From the NCBI GenBank assembly GCA_009760855.2, contig WPIO01000055.1, forward strand, positions 908,501 through 972,500: 64,000 bases of DNA. The letters are read 5' to 3'. The stretch comes from Cristatella mucedo (lineage: Eukaryota > Bryozoa > Phylactolaemata > Cristatellidae). Both the position numbers and the translations under genes were made by a program. The notes under the pieces were generated by a model, which made no database searches, was not told the origin of the DNA, and saw only the letters and a list, made by a program, of their open reading frames with translations. Shown one piece after another: positions 46,291 through 59,281 of this stretch (positions are counted from its first letter, which is position 1; every line of letters starts with the position of its first letter).

Positions 46291-46949
46291 ATGTGATAGT
46301 GATGATTGCCAATGACAGTCTTTCGTGATGAGACGCACTCAAAAAGGAGCTAATCCTAATCGTTACACAGTGCTGTACGAGTTGGCAAGATTGTGCAAGA
46401 CAAGAGGAAAGAGTCTACCGAAGTCTCGATTGCCGAGAAGGTTGCTATTGTGCAGTCGCTGAATCAACACTTCTGCGGATTGATTAGCTGTAACATTTGA
46501 ATGAAACTTACTTGCTCTGCTTTTTGACACTCGTCGTTCTACTTACTTTTAGAGGAGCGGCAGTGCTGAGAACAGGTGGTCGGAGCGGATGGAATCTCGT
46601 TGTCGCTTTTAGCCTTCATGATGTGCAGCCAATCAGAAGCCTTATTAGAATGTGGGGCATTCGAGTAACAAAAATGCTGAAGATTTAGCTTCTGTTCTCA
46701 AGTCACTGTTTATAGCTTAAGAATTTGATTTGAAAAAAGAGCCAAACCACAACCCGAGATTCCAAAAATTTACTGCCATGATATAAATATTCACTTTTTA
46801 ACGAATAAAGCGACGATAGTGTTTTAACTGCACCTAGGTGTCCGCACATATGCAACCTGCTGCTGGGAAGAATATGCAAGGCTGAAGCTGCCAGATTCTT
46901 TTTATATTCACAAATTCCGTCAGCTTTGATTCGTGGCTGATTCTGTAAC
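46291..46949. other. No feature recognised
   Basis: Short frames only, for example plus 46497-46688 (MNETYLLCFLTLVVLL), which looks like a signal or membrane segment but has no support. Confidence 0.25.
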
Positions 46950-47535
46950 CCCGCCTGGTTATGCAGTGCTTCAATCTTGGAACGTAAGGTAAACTTAGTG
47001 CTAAATCTGCCACTATACTTGTCTGTCGTGAGCTTGGCAGTTGCCAAATTGTAATAATTATTGCCAATCTACACTGGGTTTCCATAGAAAGTCTCATTTA
47101 TTTCACGACTTTGTCGCTTTAGGTCCCTTTATTCTGTTCCTCCAGCCTACATATTTGACGTACGCTCCACCAGGGCTAGGCGTAGTACCACCAACTCGTC
47201 CGACTCAGATCATCTGCATATACATCAAACCAGCCTAGAATGCTGTGCAGAACGTGCCTTTTGTTCGTATGGTCTAAAAGCGCGGAACTATCCTCAGACC
47301 GATGCCGCAACATCCCCGCCCCGACTTGACGTCTTACACAATGAGCTCAAACGCACATGTTGGTCACAGAATTTGCTGACTCCTTTGCACGCAACCAACT
47401 AAACGTTCTACGCATGTTCACATAATGCATGAAAGTACTAGCCACGTGGTCACACTTTCTTCGCGGCATATGTGAAGCTCCTAGAAAACCGGCTAAGTTC
47501 TCTAAGAGAGCTGTACGAATGCATTAACATTATCA
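46950..47535 (+). mobile_element. LINE A C-terminal part and 3' end, decayed
   Basis: It contains cttgtctgtcgtgagcttgg, cagttgccaa, ctagggctagg-like text and a tail (gaagctcctagaaaaccggctaagttctctaagag). Confidence 0.65.
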
Positions 47536-47950
47536 CTGTGCTTTAAAATTTGGTATTCTGACTCGCACAATATTACGTCTATACTACTGAAAAATACCGA
47601 TACCGAATTTAAAACGTAAAGTCACATGATTTATTAATTTTATTAACAGCCATAAGTATTCTTCAACGCCCGCTGCAAGCATTATGCACAGCTGCATTTT
47701 CAAGCAGGCCATTTGTGTTTAGTGTGAGCTCCTTATCCTTTCGTGAATAAACCTAAATAAATGAAAAGTGAACACTATATTTTTATAATGATAGTACGCG
47801 CTTTATGAGCAACAATAGGTACAGTTTGTTAATCAATTATGCTGTATTGCACTTACTTCCAAAATTTGGTCCGCTGGAGATAAGGAATTTGCAGTTCTAA
47901 ATAAATATGCGTGCATTTCCAACTGCGATAACTTGATCTCCTTCAGTTAC
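47536..47950. other. No feature recognised
   Basis: AT-rich sequence. Confidence 0.3.
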
Positions 47951-47951
47951 A

Positions 47952-47969
47952 ATGTGTATTTTTGAGTGC

Positions 47970-48007
<38 letters not shown>

Positions 48008-48025
48008 GCACTCAAAAATACACAT
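47952..48025. repeat. Perfect 74-bp palindrome centred on (TA)n
   Basis: Arms atgtgtatttttgagtgcgt and its exact complement flank a TA run; symmetry holds about position 47988.5 from 47952 to 48025. Confidence 0.95.
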
Positions 48026-48296
48026 ATATATATATATATATATATATATGTATACACATTATAAGCAGCTCACTACCCGTGGAATCGCTTTGCTGAGTCA
48101 TAATAGTTCTGTCACGGAAGACAAAGCTGCGCCATCTAGCCGCATGACTGAAGTGCGCCATCTTGCCGCGTGATGAAAGACGGACGTGAGGTCCTTCTCA
48201 CTTAAGTTTATAGGGATATATATATATATAAATATATATATATATGTGTGCGTGTGTGTGTGCGTGCGTGTGTGTGTGCGTGCGTGCGTGCGTGTG

Positions 48297-48328
<32 letters not shown>

Positions 48329-48338
48329 TGTGTGTGTA
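48026..48338. repeat. Microsatellites and an unknown repeat
   Basis: (TA)n at 48026-48049 and 48217-48244, (GTGC/GT)n at 48246-48338, with the unknown repeat (partner of 33266-33400) at 48062-48200 between them. Confidence 0.88.
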
Positions 48339-49004
48339 TCGTTCTTGTATCGACCTTAATGTCCGGTTGGCGGCATTTAGACCTCTGCGGGTGGGTACGA
48401 ATCAGAAGAGTACTTAAATTAGTTAACTAGCGTGCATTTTGACGAATAACTATTGTGAACGTGGATGCATATTCGCACGCAGACCTCGATACCTCCTTTG
48501 ACGCTGAGTAGGCTGAAATATATCAAAGAACACCCAAATGCATGTCTAGGATAATGGCAGGGATTTTCGAATGTTGAAGTAAGACTTTAACCGGTGACTG
48601 ATATTTTCGTCGCATGCACTACAGAGGTAGTGAGTTTTGTTGACAAATAGAATATTGCTTCTTATATTAGGAAGACTTATTCAAAATTTCAATCCACAAG
48701 CAACAAATCTTTTGGGGTTTCGGCCGTCGTGCTTTGAGTTATAGCAGTCGAGCTTTCTTTGTAAAGCTAAACAAATAGCCTTGTGAATGACTTTTTCTGA
48801 ACTAGCAAACGAGGCTAAAAAGTAACAGACGCGACACATCTCACATGCTGATAACTTCCTGACGCCTATTCAAGTACCACGACGATAGTTGCGTGACTGT
48901 CTTTCAAAAATAATGCTGCAAGATCTACTCGAATCCGCTGAGTAGACAAAATTTATGCGATCAAAATGAATCAATGTGTCAAGCGTCGCTCAAACATCCT
49001 TATT

Positions 49005-49010
49005 TTTATT
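49005..49010 (-). terminator. Poly(A) signal of SP-3
   Basis: AATAAA on the minus strand, about 32 bases after the stop codon. In SP-2 the matching hexamer is AGTAAA. Confidence 0.65.
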
Positions 49011-49041
49011 TGCATTTGAGTAATCCGACAAAGAGGTTCAC

Positions 49042-49206
49042 TTATAAACCTGTGACGGAAGTAATCCAGCTTCGGTAGGCGGCCACATTGCTATACACAG
49101 TCGGGATTGGCTGCTGAGTACACGTCTGCGTTCCAAAAGAGACCACACCAGCGACGACGTATGCTCCGTCGGCGCGGGCACACGCTAGCGGGCCTCCGGA
49201 ATCACC
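49042..49206 (-). CDS. SP-3 exon 6, catalytic Ser195 and stop
   Basis: The acceptor is gcttttccag. It is 165 bp, 54 codons and TAA, starting [18 protein letters not shown] and continuing VVSFGTQTC to ITSVTGL. Ser214-Phe-Gly216 and Thr226 line the pocket. Frame follows from exon 5, which ends ACF in phase 0. Confidence 0.95.
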   Translation of the reverse strand, partial: GDSGGPLACARADGAYVVAGVVSFGTQTCTQQPIPTVYSNVAAYRSWITSVTGL

Positions 49207-52200
49207 CTGGAAAAGCAGACGATCTTGCGATGACAACCGTTCTGCAGTCGCGGAGCAACGGTTAATAATGGCTTAAGCCCAGAAGTCAATATAAATGAAA
49301 GCCACCCTGAATAAAAAAAATCTATTCTAGATCTAACAATAATGCATATATGTATGCATCTAACGTATCAGAGGTTTATATTGATGTATACATTTATATA
49401 TCTACATTTGTATACATATTTGTATACTTTTTTTATCCTTTATCTATATCTATTCCATACCTAATCTAACAAATAGTGCAGGACGAGGACCTCATATTTC
49501 CCGCATTAGCGGCCGGTGGCACGGTGGCATCCAACGAAGCGGAGCGGAAGTAGTCAACGCGGACGAAAGACAGCTCCACGGTCAGTAATTTCCTAAGCAA
49601 TTGCCAGCTGTCTTGCCAGGTGCGCGAGAAAGCGGCAAGATGCTCTAAGCATGAATAGGAACGCTTGCTGCTAGGGAAGAATAGTAAATAGCTTTTTTAT
49701 TTAGCGCCCTGAGAGAACTAAATTTCTTCCTAGGTGCTTTGCAACTTTGTAAGCTGAATGACGAACAAGTAGAAGAGGCAGAAAAAGCCGCGGGCTTCAA
49801 CACCCCATCGGCCTGCATTCATTAGAGCCTGCTTTGTGGGCTCAGACGCTCCGGGTTTTCTAGCTGCGCGCCAGTAAATAGTACTGCAGTTAAACTACTG
49901 ATAACGATATGTCTGCTTAGCGCCATCAGAGAACTGAATCTCTCTGTAGGCAATTACAGATGCTGCAGTAATGTAAAGCATTACCAAATAATTGGTGGTA
50001 ACAAGCAAAAGTAGCAGGCATAGTGTAAGCAGGTACGTACACACGAAGGACGAATCACAAAGACCCACCAAATGCTGTAGTAAACAGGTAAGTTTTAAGC
50101 TTCTTTTTAAGTGTCGTCATGCCAGGGGACGCTGCAGCATTCGTCGACAGTGAGTTTCATGCTTTGGGAGTGTAGGAACTAAAGGCACGGTCTCCAACGA
50201 CTTTGAGGTTCGCACGAAGTATGGCTAAAGGATTTGAGTCGAAACAGCGGGTTGTACGATTCTTCGCCTGGCGGGGAGCAGTTCTAGTAGATCGGCTTGG
50301 GCCAGAGAACGATGGAATTTTAAATTATTTGACAGAACATTGAAGTCGATGCGTTGCTTGACTGATAGTCGGTTCGGGTCGGCGTGAAGTTGTGCAGTGT
50401 GGCCATTGCGACACTCACGACAGATGAGCATTCCTGCAGAGTTTTGCACTAACTGCTAGAGCCGGATTTAGGATAATCCGGAATAGACTGCAGTTGAATC
50501 GCTGATAAATGCACCCGAGTACGCTCCATCGCTAGCTGACACGTGAGTCAAAGCCTGCGGTCGCAGACACGACGTAACGATGCGACTCGGTTGTGGGACG
50601 ATCGAGCTATTTATAGGTAACGTAACTTTGTTAGGAGAGGCTTGGCTGGGCGTGGGCGTGGGCGTGGACATAGGCGGGGCAGTGGAAAGCTCAGAGATAG
50701 CCATTTGGCAGCTCTATTTGGTCAAAGCTACTCTGATTGCCGTACTCTTCACACTTGAAAACTCGGATCAGATGCAAAAAATGCATACTTAATTTGCATA
50801 GCCTTCTCAGAGAGCTTAATTTCTTTTCGGGCGCTTTACAAATGTAGCAGGGTTTGAGCCTGCAATCCCGTTCGTTGAAAGGCGAACGCTTTACACCTGG
50901 GCCAAACCGTGGCTGGGCTACTTCTTTGTCGTCGTCAAACTGCGTGTGAGCCCTGCCCTCTAACGACATGTCCACAGCCACGGCCGAAGTCGTGATTCAG
51001 TTCCAGCTTCCTCTGATCGCCTCTGTATTCTCTTTAACTTGCGACTCACGCCGAAACGTGCCGGTGACTCCTGCCAAAAGCTCTCCTTCCCTTCCAAAAA
51101 CTGTCGCGAGTAGCGTGAGCTTGAGCTTTAGAACTCAACTTTGAGCGGATGAAATCGTGACTACCTAGCACAAGTGAGCGCTTCGCCACGACTCGCTCTC
51201 AATGGAGTCAAGGAATCGTATAGTATATTCTATTGGCAATAATGTAAATTTTCGGCTGTCGAAATCATGAATTAAACTCGCGCGCCGGAAGTCACGCTGC
51301 ACGGCTGATTCTTTAGAACTAATCCAAGCTATCCGGATAGCCTGTTTGAGTGCGGCCGAGCTAGGGAAATCCACCGACACATCGCGAAGCAGCGTCTCAT
51401 TAGCTTGAACAAAAAAGGACTCACAAAGCAAGCTCCGCGGAGTCCATTTCCGAAGCATATTTTCGTCGAGTCGGTGACGGACGCAAAGTACTTCCTGCAG
51501 TCAGTGTTCGAAATAACGGCTGCGTTCACCACTTGTAGGAGCGAAGGCGTTTGCTTGGCTACAGCGATAAAAAAAAACGTGGCGAAAGCGGCAGCTTGGA
51601 TGACTGGGCAGGGCAGCGAGGTTTGATGGCTGGGTACGAGAACGAGGCTGGCAAGTCTTGTCTGTCATATTTAGAGTAGTTTATGCACCTGAAGCGGAAT
51701 AGCGATCGCAGAGAAAACCCAGTAATTTCACAGGGGTGCTACTGGCGTAGAGACATGGTTGGATTAAAAATCCATATCGCCACTTTTGCCTGTCCGCTCG
51801 ACCCCACGTGCTCGTGTCAGTAGCTTAAGAACCTCGAGTAGACTGAGCGCTAGCGGCACGTGCGAATGGATTGCAGCACATGAATGTGCGTTACTGGATC
51901 CAAGCGTCGGGGCCAGATTCTTGCATTTCACAACCCACATGCCAGCGGGTTCCCGTCCGAAATAAGGAAATCGCGTTTCGCCCCCTGCTATAGCCAGAAG
52001 CCTTTTCTGCCGCTTTAGAAGCTTTGCAGACTAGTGAATTAGTCGATCTTTAATTTCTTACTGAAAATTGGCAAATTTTCTAAATACACCCAGCAAATTG
52101 TTTTCGCTTGTCTTACTTATGTGCTCGCAAAAAGGTGGGCTGAAATATTTATTATTGCAGATCCTTTCACCGTTTTATACGGCTTAGCGACAATCTGCTC

Positions 52201-55200
52201 TCTGCTTAGTTCAAGGAAAAGGCGATGCCATACAGCTCAGGTTTCAGGGAATGGTCCTTAGGAAATGGTACCAATAGAGACAACCGTTTCCAATTCCTAC
52301 AGGAAAACACATATGTTTTTATAAAGGTCAGCGGCTTTGGAGCGAACTCACTGAGCTTAAGTTAAACAATCTGTGGCGGTGTTCTGCAGATCTTTATAAC
52401 AATACCTTTGTATTGTGCCCTCGGAGAACTGATTCTCTCTCAAGACACTTTACAGATGTTGCATGTAAAGCATTCCCAAATATTTAATGGCAACATCCGA
52501 AAGCAGCAGGCATATTGTATGCAGGTACATGCACATGACGGACGATTCACTAAAGACCAAATGCTGTAAAAAAACAGGTGCATTCTCAGCTTCTTTTTAA
52601 ATGTCGTCACTTCAGGGGAAGCTGCGACGTGCTTCGCAAGCCAGTTTCAGGCTTTTTGAGCATACGAACTAAAGGCATGGTCTCCAACGGTGTTGAGGTT
52701 CGCACGAGGTATGGCTGAGCAATTCAAGTCAGAACCGCGGGTATCACAACTCTTTGCGTAGTTGGGAGTAGTTATGATAGGTATGCTGGAGCCAGAGAAG
52801 GAAGGAGCCTAAAAGTAAGTGACAGAAACTTGAAGTCGATGTGCTGCTCTATTGAGAGCCAGTCCATGTCGGCGATAATTAGTGTGATGTGGCTATTGAG
52901 ACGCTCACAACTGATTAGCCTAGCTATAGAGTTGCGCACCAGCTGTAAGCGCCTGAATGCACAAGCCGGAAGACTAGCAGGCAGTGACTTAAAGAGGTCG
53001 AGACTGGATGTGAGAAATGCATTGACCAATTTAGATGAGGTATCCCTATCTAAACAAGCCTGAATTTTAGCTATGTTATGTAGCTGAAAGTTGGCGGACT
53101 TCACCGTGAAGCTGATGTGGTCATCTAATGAAAGCGAATTGGAACAGGACAAATATATTACGTCCAGATTCAACAGTATATATGCTGGCTGGTATATTTT
53201 GAGCGTCTCGTTTTCAAATTTCAAAATCATACTTGGTTTGCCCATAACCAGTAAGTTGGTTTTGTCATCATTCAGTGTGAGAAAGTTTACTGCCATATAT
53301 GTGTGGATGTCATCAATACACGCAGCAAGGGTATCTATAGGATTTGACCTGCTTGAGGGCTGGGAGGGATCAAAGCTAAGGTACAACGGGGTGCCATCTT
53401 TGCTGTAGATTAAAATCACGATGGCACAACAACGGGACGTTCAAACTTGCTCAATGGTGGACGGAGACGTTTACTCCCGGCTGTCTGGTAACTTCGACTC
53501 CATCAGAAGCTGTAGAGACCGAGCAGACCGCAGTAAAAGATTCTATGCAACTACACAATTCCAAGGTCAAATTGACACCGGGTTTGATAGGCACTATGCA
53601 GTCTTTGAGACAAGTGAGAAAGTGAGTATACGTAGGTATCGTTCAAAGTTTACGGCTGCTGACTTGCTGGTGTTTCTCTGCATGCGAGCCGCCGAATAGC
53701 TTACTGTGACTGTATTTTACTGTGACTGCTTTTGTCCCGCTTCGTCATCCAACTCCAACTCACAATGCAAAACGGTACTGTCAGCGTGCTTTTTTATCAA
53801 GCGATCAATGCGAGGAAGAATCTCCAACGTTCGCAGGATTAGGGGCATCTACGTCTCCATTCAGCAAACACAGCTTGCCCAAAAAAAAGAGATCTAGTTC
53901 TCCTGAGACGATTTGTAACTGTCTTGCTATTAGTTTTATAAAGTCACGACAACTCTTTTTTGGCCAGAAGATGAACAATTAATGCTCGCATGGCGATAGG
54001 TAAAGATGAGTCTGCGTTTTAAAAGTTCGATTAGAATGCATTTGCAAAATGCATTATTCGGGCATGCCTCCAGGCTGAGCACTGCTCGCTCCGCTCAGTG
54101 GGAGTAAGTGAGCGGACAATTTTACAAGCCCCTCCGAATTAACCACCACACTCCCGGTTTTAGGATGAAAGAGAGGCCGAGCTGCTCTAACCATGGGCAG
54201 TAAGGTCACGCCTGAATGGCTGCAAGGTTACGCCTTAATGGCTTGTACGCCATTGACTACGGAGGTCTCGTGAGGCCAAAAATCATTCCGGTTTTAGATC
54301 AAACAGAGGCTCAGCAGTTGTGACAGAGGGCACATGGAGGGGTTCGTTTCGCTAAAACCGATCGGAGAGCGAAAGAGTCGCTAACGTAACACTGCATGGT
54401 CACCCCTTAATAACTGCTGCTGTGGCGTCTGCCATGTCCCACCTTAATGGCTGGTCGGGCATTGCCACGTAATATTGATTTACGTATGCGTTCTGACAAG
54501 GTTGGTGGAGGGGTGAAAATTGTTGTTCGTGAATCATTTGGCTATAAGATGTGCAGTTTTCCTCATGGGCCATCATTTGAATCAGTTGCAATCAGGTCTT
54601 GTCAAAGACATTGCCTCTCACTGTTGCGATATACCGACCTCCTCCTGGCTGTCTAAACCTGTTTTAAGAGAATTTTTCGGAGTTCCTCGCTGAAATATTT
54701 GTGTGTAACAGGCCTTTACTGATTGCTGGAGAGTTCAATATTCGCATTGACAACCCTATCGACAGCCAGGTCCGCTCATTTCTTGACTGTCTGGAGAATT
54801 TTGGTTTAATCCAACACGTGAATCGTATCCCCCACGACGACGGCCGAATCCTAGATCTCGCGATCACTAAGGATGTCTTCCCCACTGACCTTGTGGTGTG
54901 CCCACTAACCATCTCAGATCGTCGTTTGGTTTGGTTGTGTTCCTGTTCCCTTGTACGTACAGGGTAATGTCAAACTAGTCCAGCGACGTAGCAATGTTAA
55001 GCATTGACATAGAAAATCTTTTCAAATCTGTTCGTGATGCAGATCTTCAAGATCTGCACCCAGACTTAACCAACAGCCTCGATACCCTCGCTGATGCAGT
55101 AAACATGAAATTTAGGAGTGCTCTTGAGAAGCATGCTCCCATTGTGTCTGTCCGTGTACAGAGTCGTAGAGCTTTCTTTCAATTTACAAAAAAAACTTCA

Positions 55201-58200
55201 ACAGATGCACCTTGCTAAGCGCAGGCTAGCACGTTGTTTTAAGAAATCAGGGGCTCTGATGCTGATCTAGTCTATTTCAAAAGCCTTCATTCGAGTTTTC
55301 AACGGAAAGCGTAAAAAGGCCACCGTATCTTTGCTCACTCGAAAACTGACTTCCTGCTAGTCAAACCCAAAGCAAATTAATAAGAAGGTAAGTAATTTAG
55401 TGGCCAATGCTGAGACGTCTTATTCCCGGGATATTAAAGGTTCAAGCGAAACGTTTTCAGCCTTTTTTATAGAAAAATAGTGCACATTCGTGCCTCCCTA
55501 AAGCCCCCGGCGAGTAAAGCAATTGTGGAATCCCAACCTGGGACCTTCCTTAAATGACTTTCCGAGGTTTCTGCATACGATGTGGCTACCTTAATAAGGT
55601 CTAGTAAAAAGAGCTCGTCTCCTAAAGACCCTATATTATCCTCTCTGTGGTCTTCACTGGCAGACCAACTAAGCCCTGCCATAACCGAAGTTTTTAATGC
55701 GTTAAAAAAAGAGGTGTATCCAAGTCCTTCAAATCGGCAATTGCTAGACAGACACTTAAAAAGCCTGGAGTGGATACAGAGGTCCTTGCAGACTATCGCC
55801 CAGTTTCCTTCTTCCTTTCTTGCCAAAGATTCTTTAAAAAATTGCCGCGAAGCAGCTGGTTGCACATATTTAGAAAGATGAACCGTCAGAAACATTTCAA
55901 TCAGGGTTTAACAAGTAGCACTTCACTGAAACTGCTATCCTCCGTGTTGAAGATGACATTATATGAGGCAACGATGACAGGAATACAGCCCTAGCTCTGC
56001 TAGATCTGTCAGCTTCCTTCGACACTATTGATCACGATGTTCTTATTGAAAGATTGAGGTCTCATAAACGAGACGGGTCACGTGTGAAGTCTCTCAGTGG
56101 TTCGTCCTCGGTTTCTAGCTGTTCTTCATTTATCCTCAACCTCTGGGGAAAGTGATTAAGGCTCGTGGAATAGGATACCACTTTTATGCTGACGATGCTC
56201 AGCTGTATTTTTAATTCAAATCATCGGAATCTGCTGCAGCAACTGGTCAACTGAATGCTCGTCTTCTTGACATTTGATCCTGGATGTCGCCGGACTTCTT
56301 TAAACCAAATGACGATAAAACCGAAATGCTACTCAAAGGACAGCCTGAACGCGTGGCAAGATTATAAAGCTTTGCTCTTCTGATAGGTGACGCTGTCGTG
56401 CCATCATTACCACGTGCTCGAAATTTAGGTATAGTTTTTGACAGCTGCCTAAATTTTAAAAGCTTCATAAGAAGACTGCTTCTACAAGTGCTACAGCTAC
56501 AGCTAGCCATCACGTCCAGTCCTTATTTAAGATTAGGAGCTGTCTTCCACAGTGGCTTCGCGCCCTCAGGTCCTGTATGGACAATAAATTAGCTGTTCCA
56601 TTCCTCCGCTTTAAGACTGTTGGCGACAGCAGCTTTAGCTCTGCAGGTCCTAGACTGTGGAACTCGCTTTCAAAATTCTTACGCAACGACAACTACTCTC
56701 CTGCTGCCGACTATCGCTCATCTTTTTCTGCAGTTCTGAGCTGATACTTCCATGCTACTCACTACCTCAACTGATCTCATGACTCTGCTATACGTCCCAC
56801 TTGCTTTTTGTTGAGGGAGACGAAGTCTGTTGGCTACAGGATGCGTACCGAACGCCGATTAGGCTGTGAGTGAGCTATGCAAAGCTCCCATGCGTAAAAG
56901 CCACATCGTCTTCATGGCCCGGCGGTGTCACAAGCGGAGATACATCACATTTTGCATTACCGAGGTCTCAAGAGGTCGGAGGTCATCAAAAATTAGGCCC
57001 TATGCTGACCGTGGAGGGTAGCGTGATGCAGTACTAAAAAACATACTTGCTGCCGGTCCGATGATTTGGCTAGTCGGTAGAAATTATCACGACTTTATCA
57101 CGTAGAATTGGGCGCACCGTGGTAGTGCTATTCGCTGCGGCTCTATTTGTATTTTCCTTGAATTCGCGAAATCCAACTCCAGGGTAGGCAAGCAACAGAG
57201 AAGCATTTCAAGATGCGAGCCTATTGGCTGGCGCACGTGCGGTCAAACTTCCTGCTGCTCTCACCTTGAGTGAGGCCCCAGCCGGTGCTGTAGCACTTGG
57301 CGTTCCCGGTGAAAGTGTCGGCGGGCTGAGGCAGACAGGCCGCGTTAATGTAGGGGTAGGCACTCAGGTTGATGGCCTGGCTCAGCTTGATCAACGCTAT
57401 GTCATTGAGATTTGTAGACGACACGTACTGCGGGTGCTAAAACGCAGCGAGTACAGCGACTGGGGGGCCGCCTAGCATCAACGACACGAGCCAACGTACT
57501 GCTCGACTTATTGTGGTGTCAAAAAACAAATCGGTACTGCACAAGCTGGTCGCCGCTGGCCGTTCGGGGCTGCAACGGACGTGGTGCCAATCGCATATAC
57601 GCTTCCATGTCAGGACAACTCCCAGCCAGGCCAGCTACGCCAGCCAAACAAATGCAGACATTAGGCTCCGGTTGCTGTTGTACGCCTCTAAAGTCAACGG
57701 ACGGTGGCGCCGTGCCACGCATTCTGGCTTACGTTGGCACAGAAAATCTTCCAGATAGCAGGCTCAGGGGTAGTGAGTGGGGTGCCCCAGAGAGCGACTC
57801 AGGGGTAGTGAGTGAAGCATCCCAGCGAGCAGACTCTGAGGTATTCTGACGTTTTCATCGACTGGCAGAGGAATATTTTTTATATTTATAAGCTAGCGAG
57901 TGTGGTCGTTTTATCTGTCGCGGAATGGCTGAATTATTTTAGTCTCGAATGAACCTTCGATCCCAGGTATGCAACTCGAACGGCCACACGATTTTATCTG
58001 CCTGATCGTGACTGTCAGATCATTTTGTTTCGCGATTCCTAAATTATAGAATTATTAAAGCTAGGAACCGGCTATAAGATAATCCATAGGTCGAGAAAAT
58101 GCCAGCCGACTTAATGTAATATTCAGGCATTGGTGTTCTAAGCTTGCAGCCCACGAATAAGTCAAGAGCTCTAAGCCTTGAGTAGTCAGGCAGTGGAAAG

Positions 58201-59188
58201 GCGCTCTGGATGCGAGGCTCGAGTTTCACTCCATGGCTAGCTCTGGGAACTTGCAATCCTACGTCGCTGTTGAGATCCCCTTCTCTAGGTTATGGATGCC
58301 GACTTGTTATCTTAAGGCAGGGAGCGCTCTCAGGTGCACCGTGTTCAGCTACTGCTGAACAACCTGCTCTACGTTGCATGAAGCGGGAGTGTCAGCGTGT
58401 TGCCAGTGGACGCGTGTAAGTTGATTGATTTGAACGGAGCGTGACTCAAAGCAATCGCTGGCCCCGGCGGATTCACGACAGAAAAGTAGCTTACCTTTAT
58501 GATCTGTGCTGCCATTACTTGCATTTCAGTGCCCTCGCTAGCTCGAATGTTGTGCTCACCCAGAACAACCCGGTAGCCGGTTGCTATCAGGCTCTTCCTA
58601 AAAAAGAGTTTAGCTGTTTAGCCTTTGACCGTTCCCTCGATTGCAACGTGAAATTTCCTCAGCAAAGCGACGAGGCCTCTGAGCCACAAGGTAGAGGCAT
58701 CGAGTTAGAGGCCGAGAGGCGGGGAGGCCGCAGGCTGCAAGGTGGAGGCATCGCGTGCAGCAGCCGTACCGACTCCAGCGAACCAGCGAGAAGCAAGGGA
58801 GGCGCGGACTTTGTAAAGTGCAGGATGAAGAGCGGGGCGGGGCTCGTGAATGAACGTGCGAGCGAAGATTGAAGCTGAGTCGTGCAAAGGGTCAATCGAT
58901 GCGAAGTCGATGCCTCCTCGAGGCGACAGCAAAGGGCATGCAGAGCAGGGATAGGCCCACAAGGATGGGCTGACTAAGGCGCACAAGCGTCGGAGGTGGC
59001 TCGCACATGAGCAGGAGAGACACGCTCACTCGTTACAGCAACCCTAGTCGATGGATCAATACTTATTTCTGGCTATTGAACGAAGCACTGATCACCCGCG
59101 TACCAAGTAAAGTGACCGTTTTTGCTGTTGTCAGGTGATACAAGCGATCGAAGCAGAGAGAGAGAGATAGCGAGACAGAGACAGAGAC

Positions 59189-59281
<93 letters not shown>

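Larger units (their letters stand above)
48340..49260. repeat. Segmental duplication block, partner 10002-10920
   Basis: See the partner. It includes the terminal exon and 3' flank of SP-3. Confidence 0.8.

Noticed and set aside
57511-57849. A 112-codon plus-strand frame near SP-3 exon 4
   Set aside because: It runs through duplicated intron and minisatellite sequence and is not kept in the SP-2 copy.
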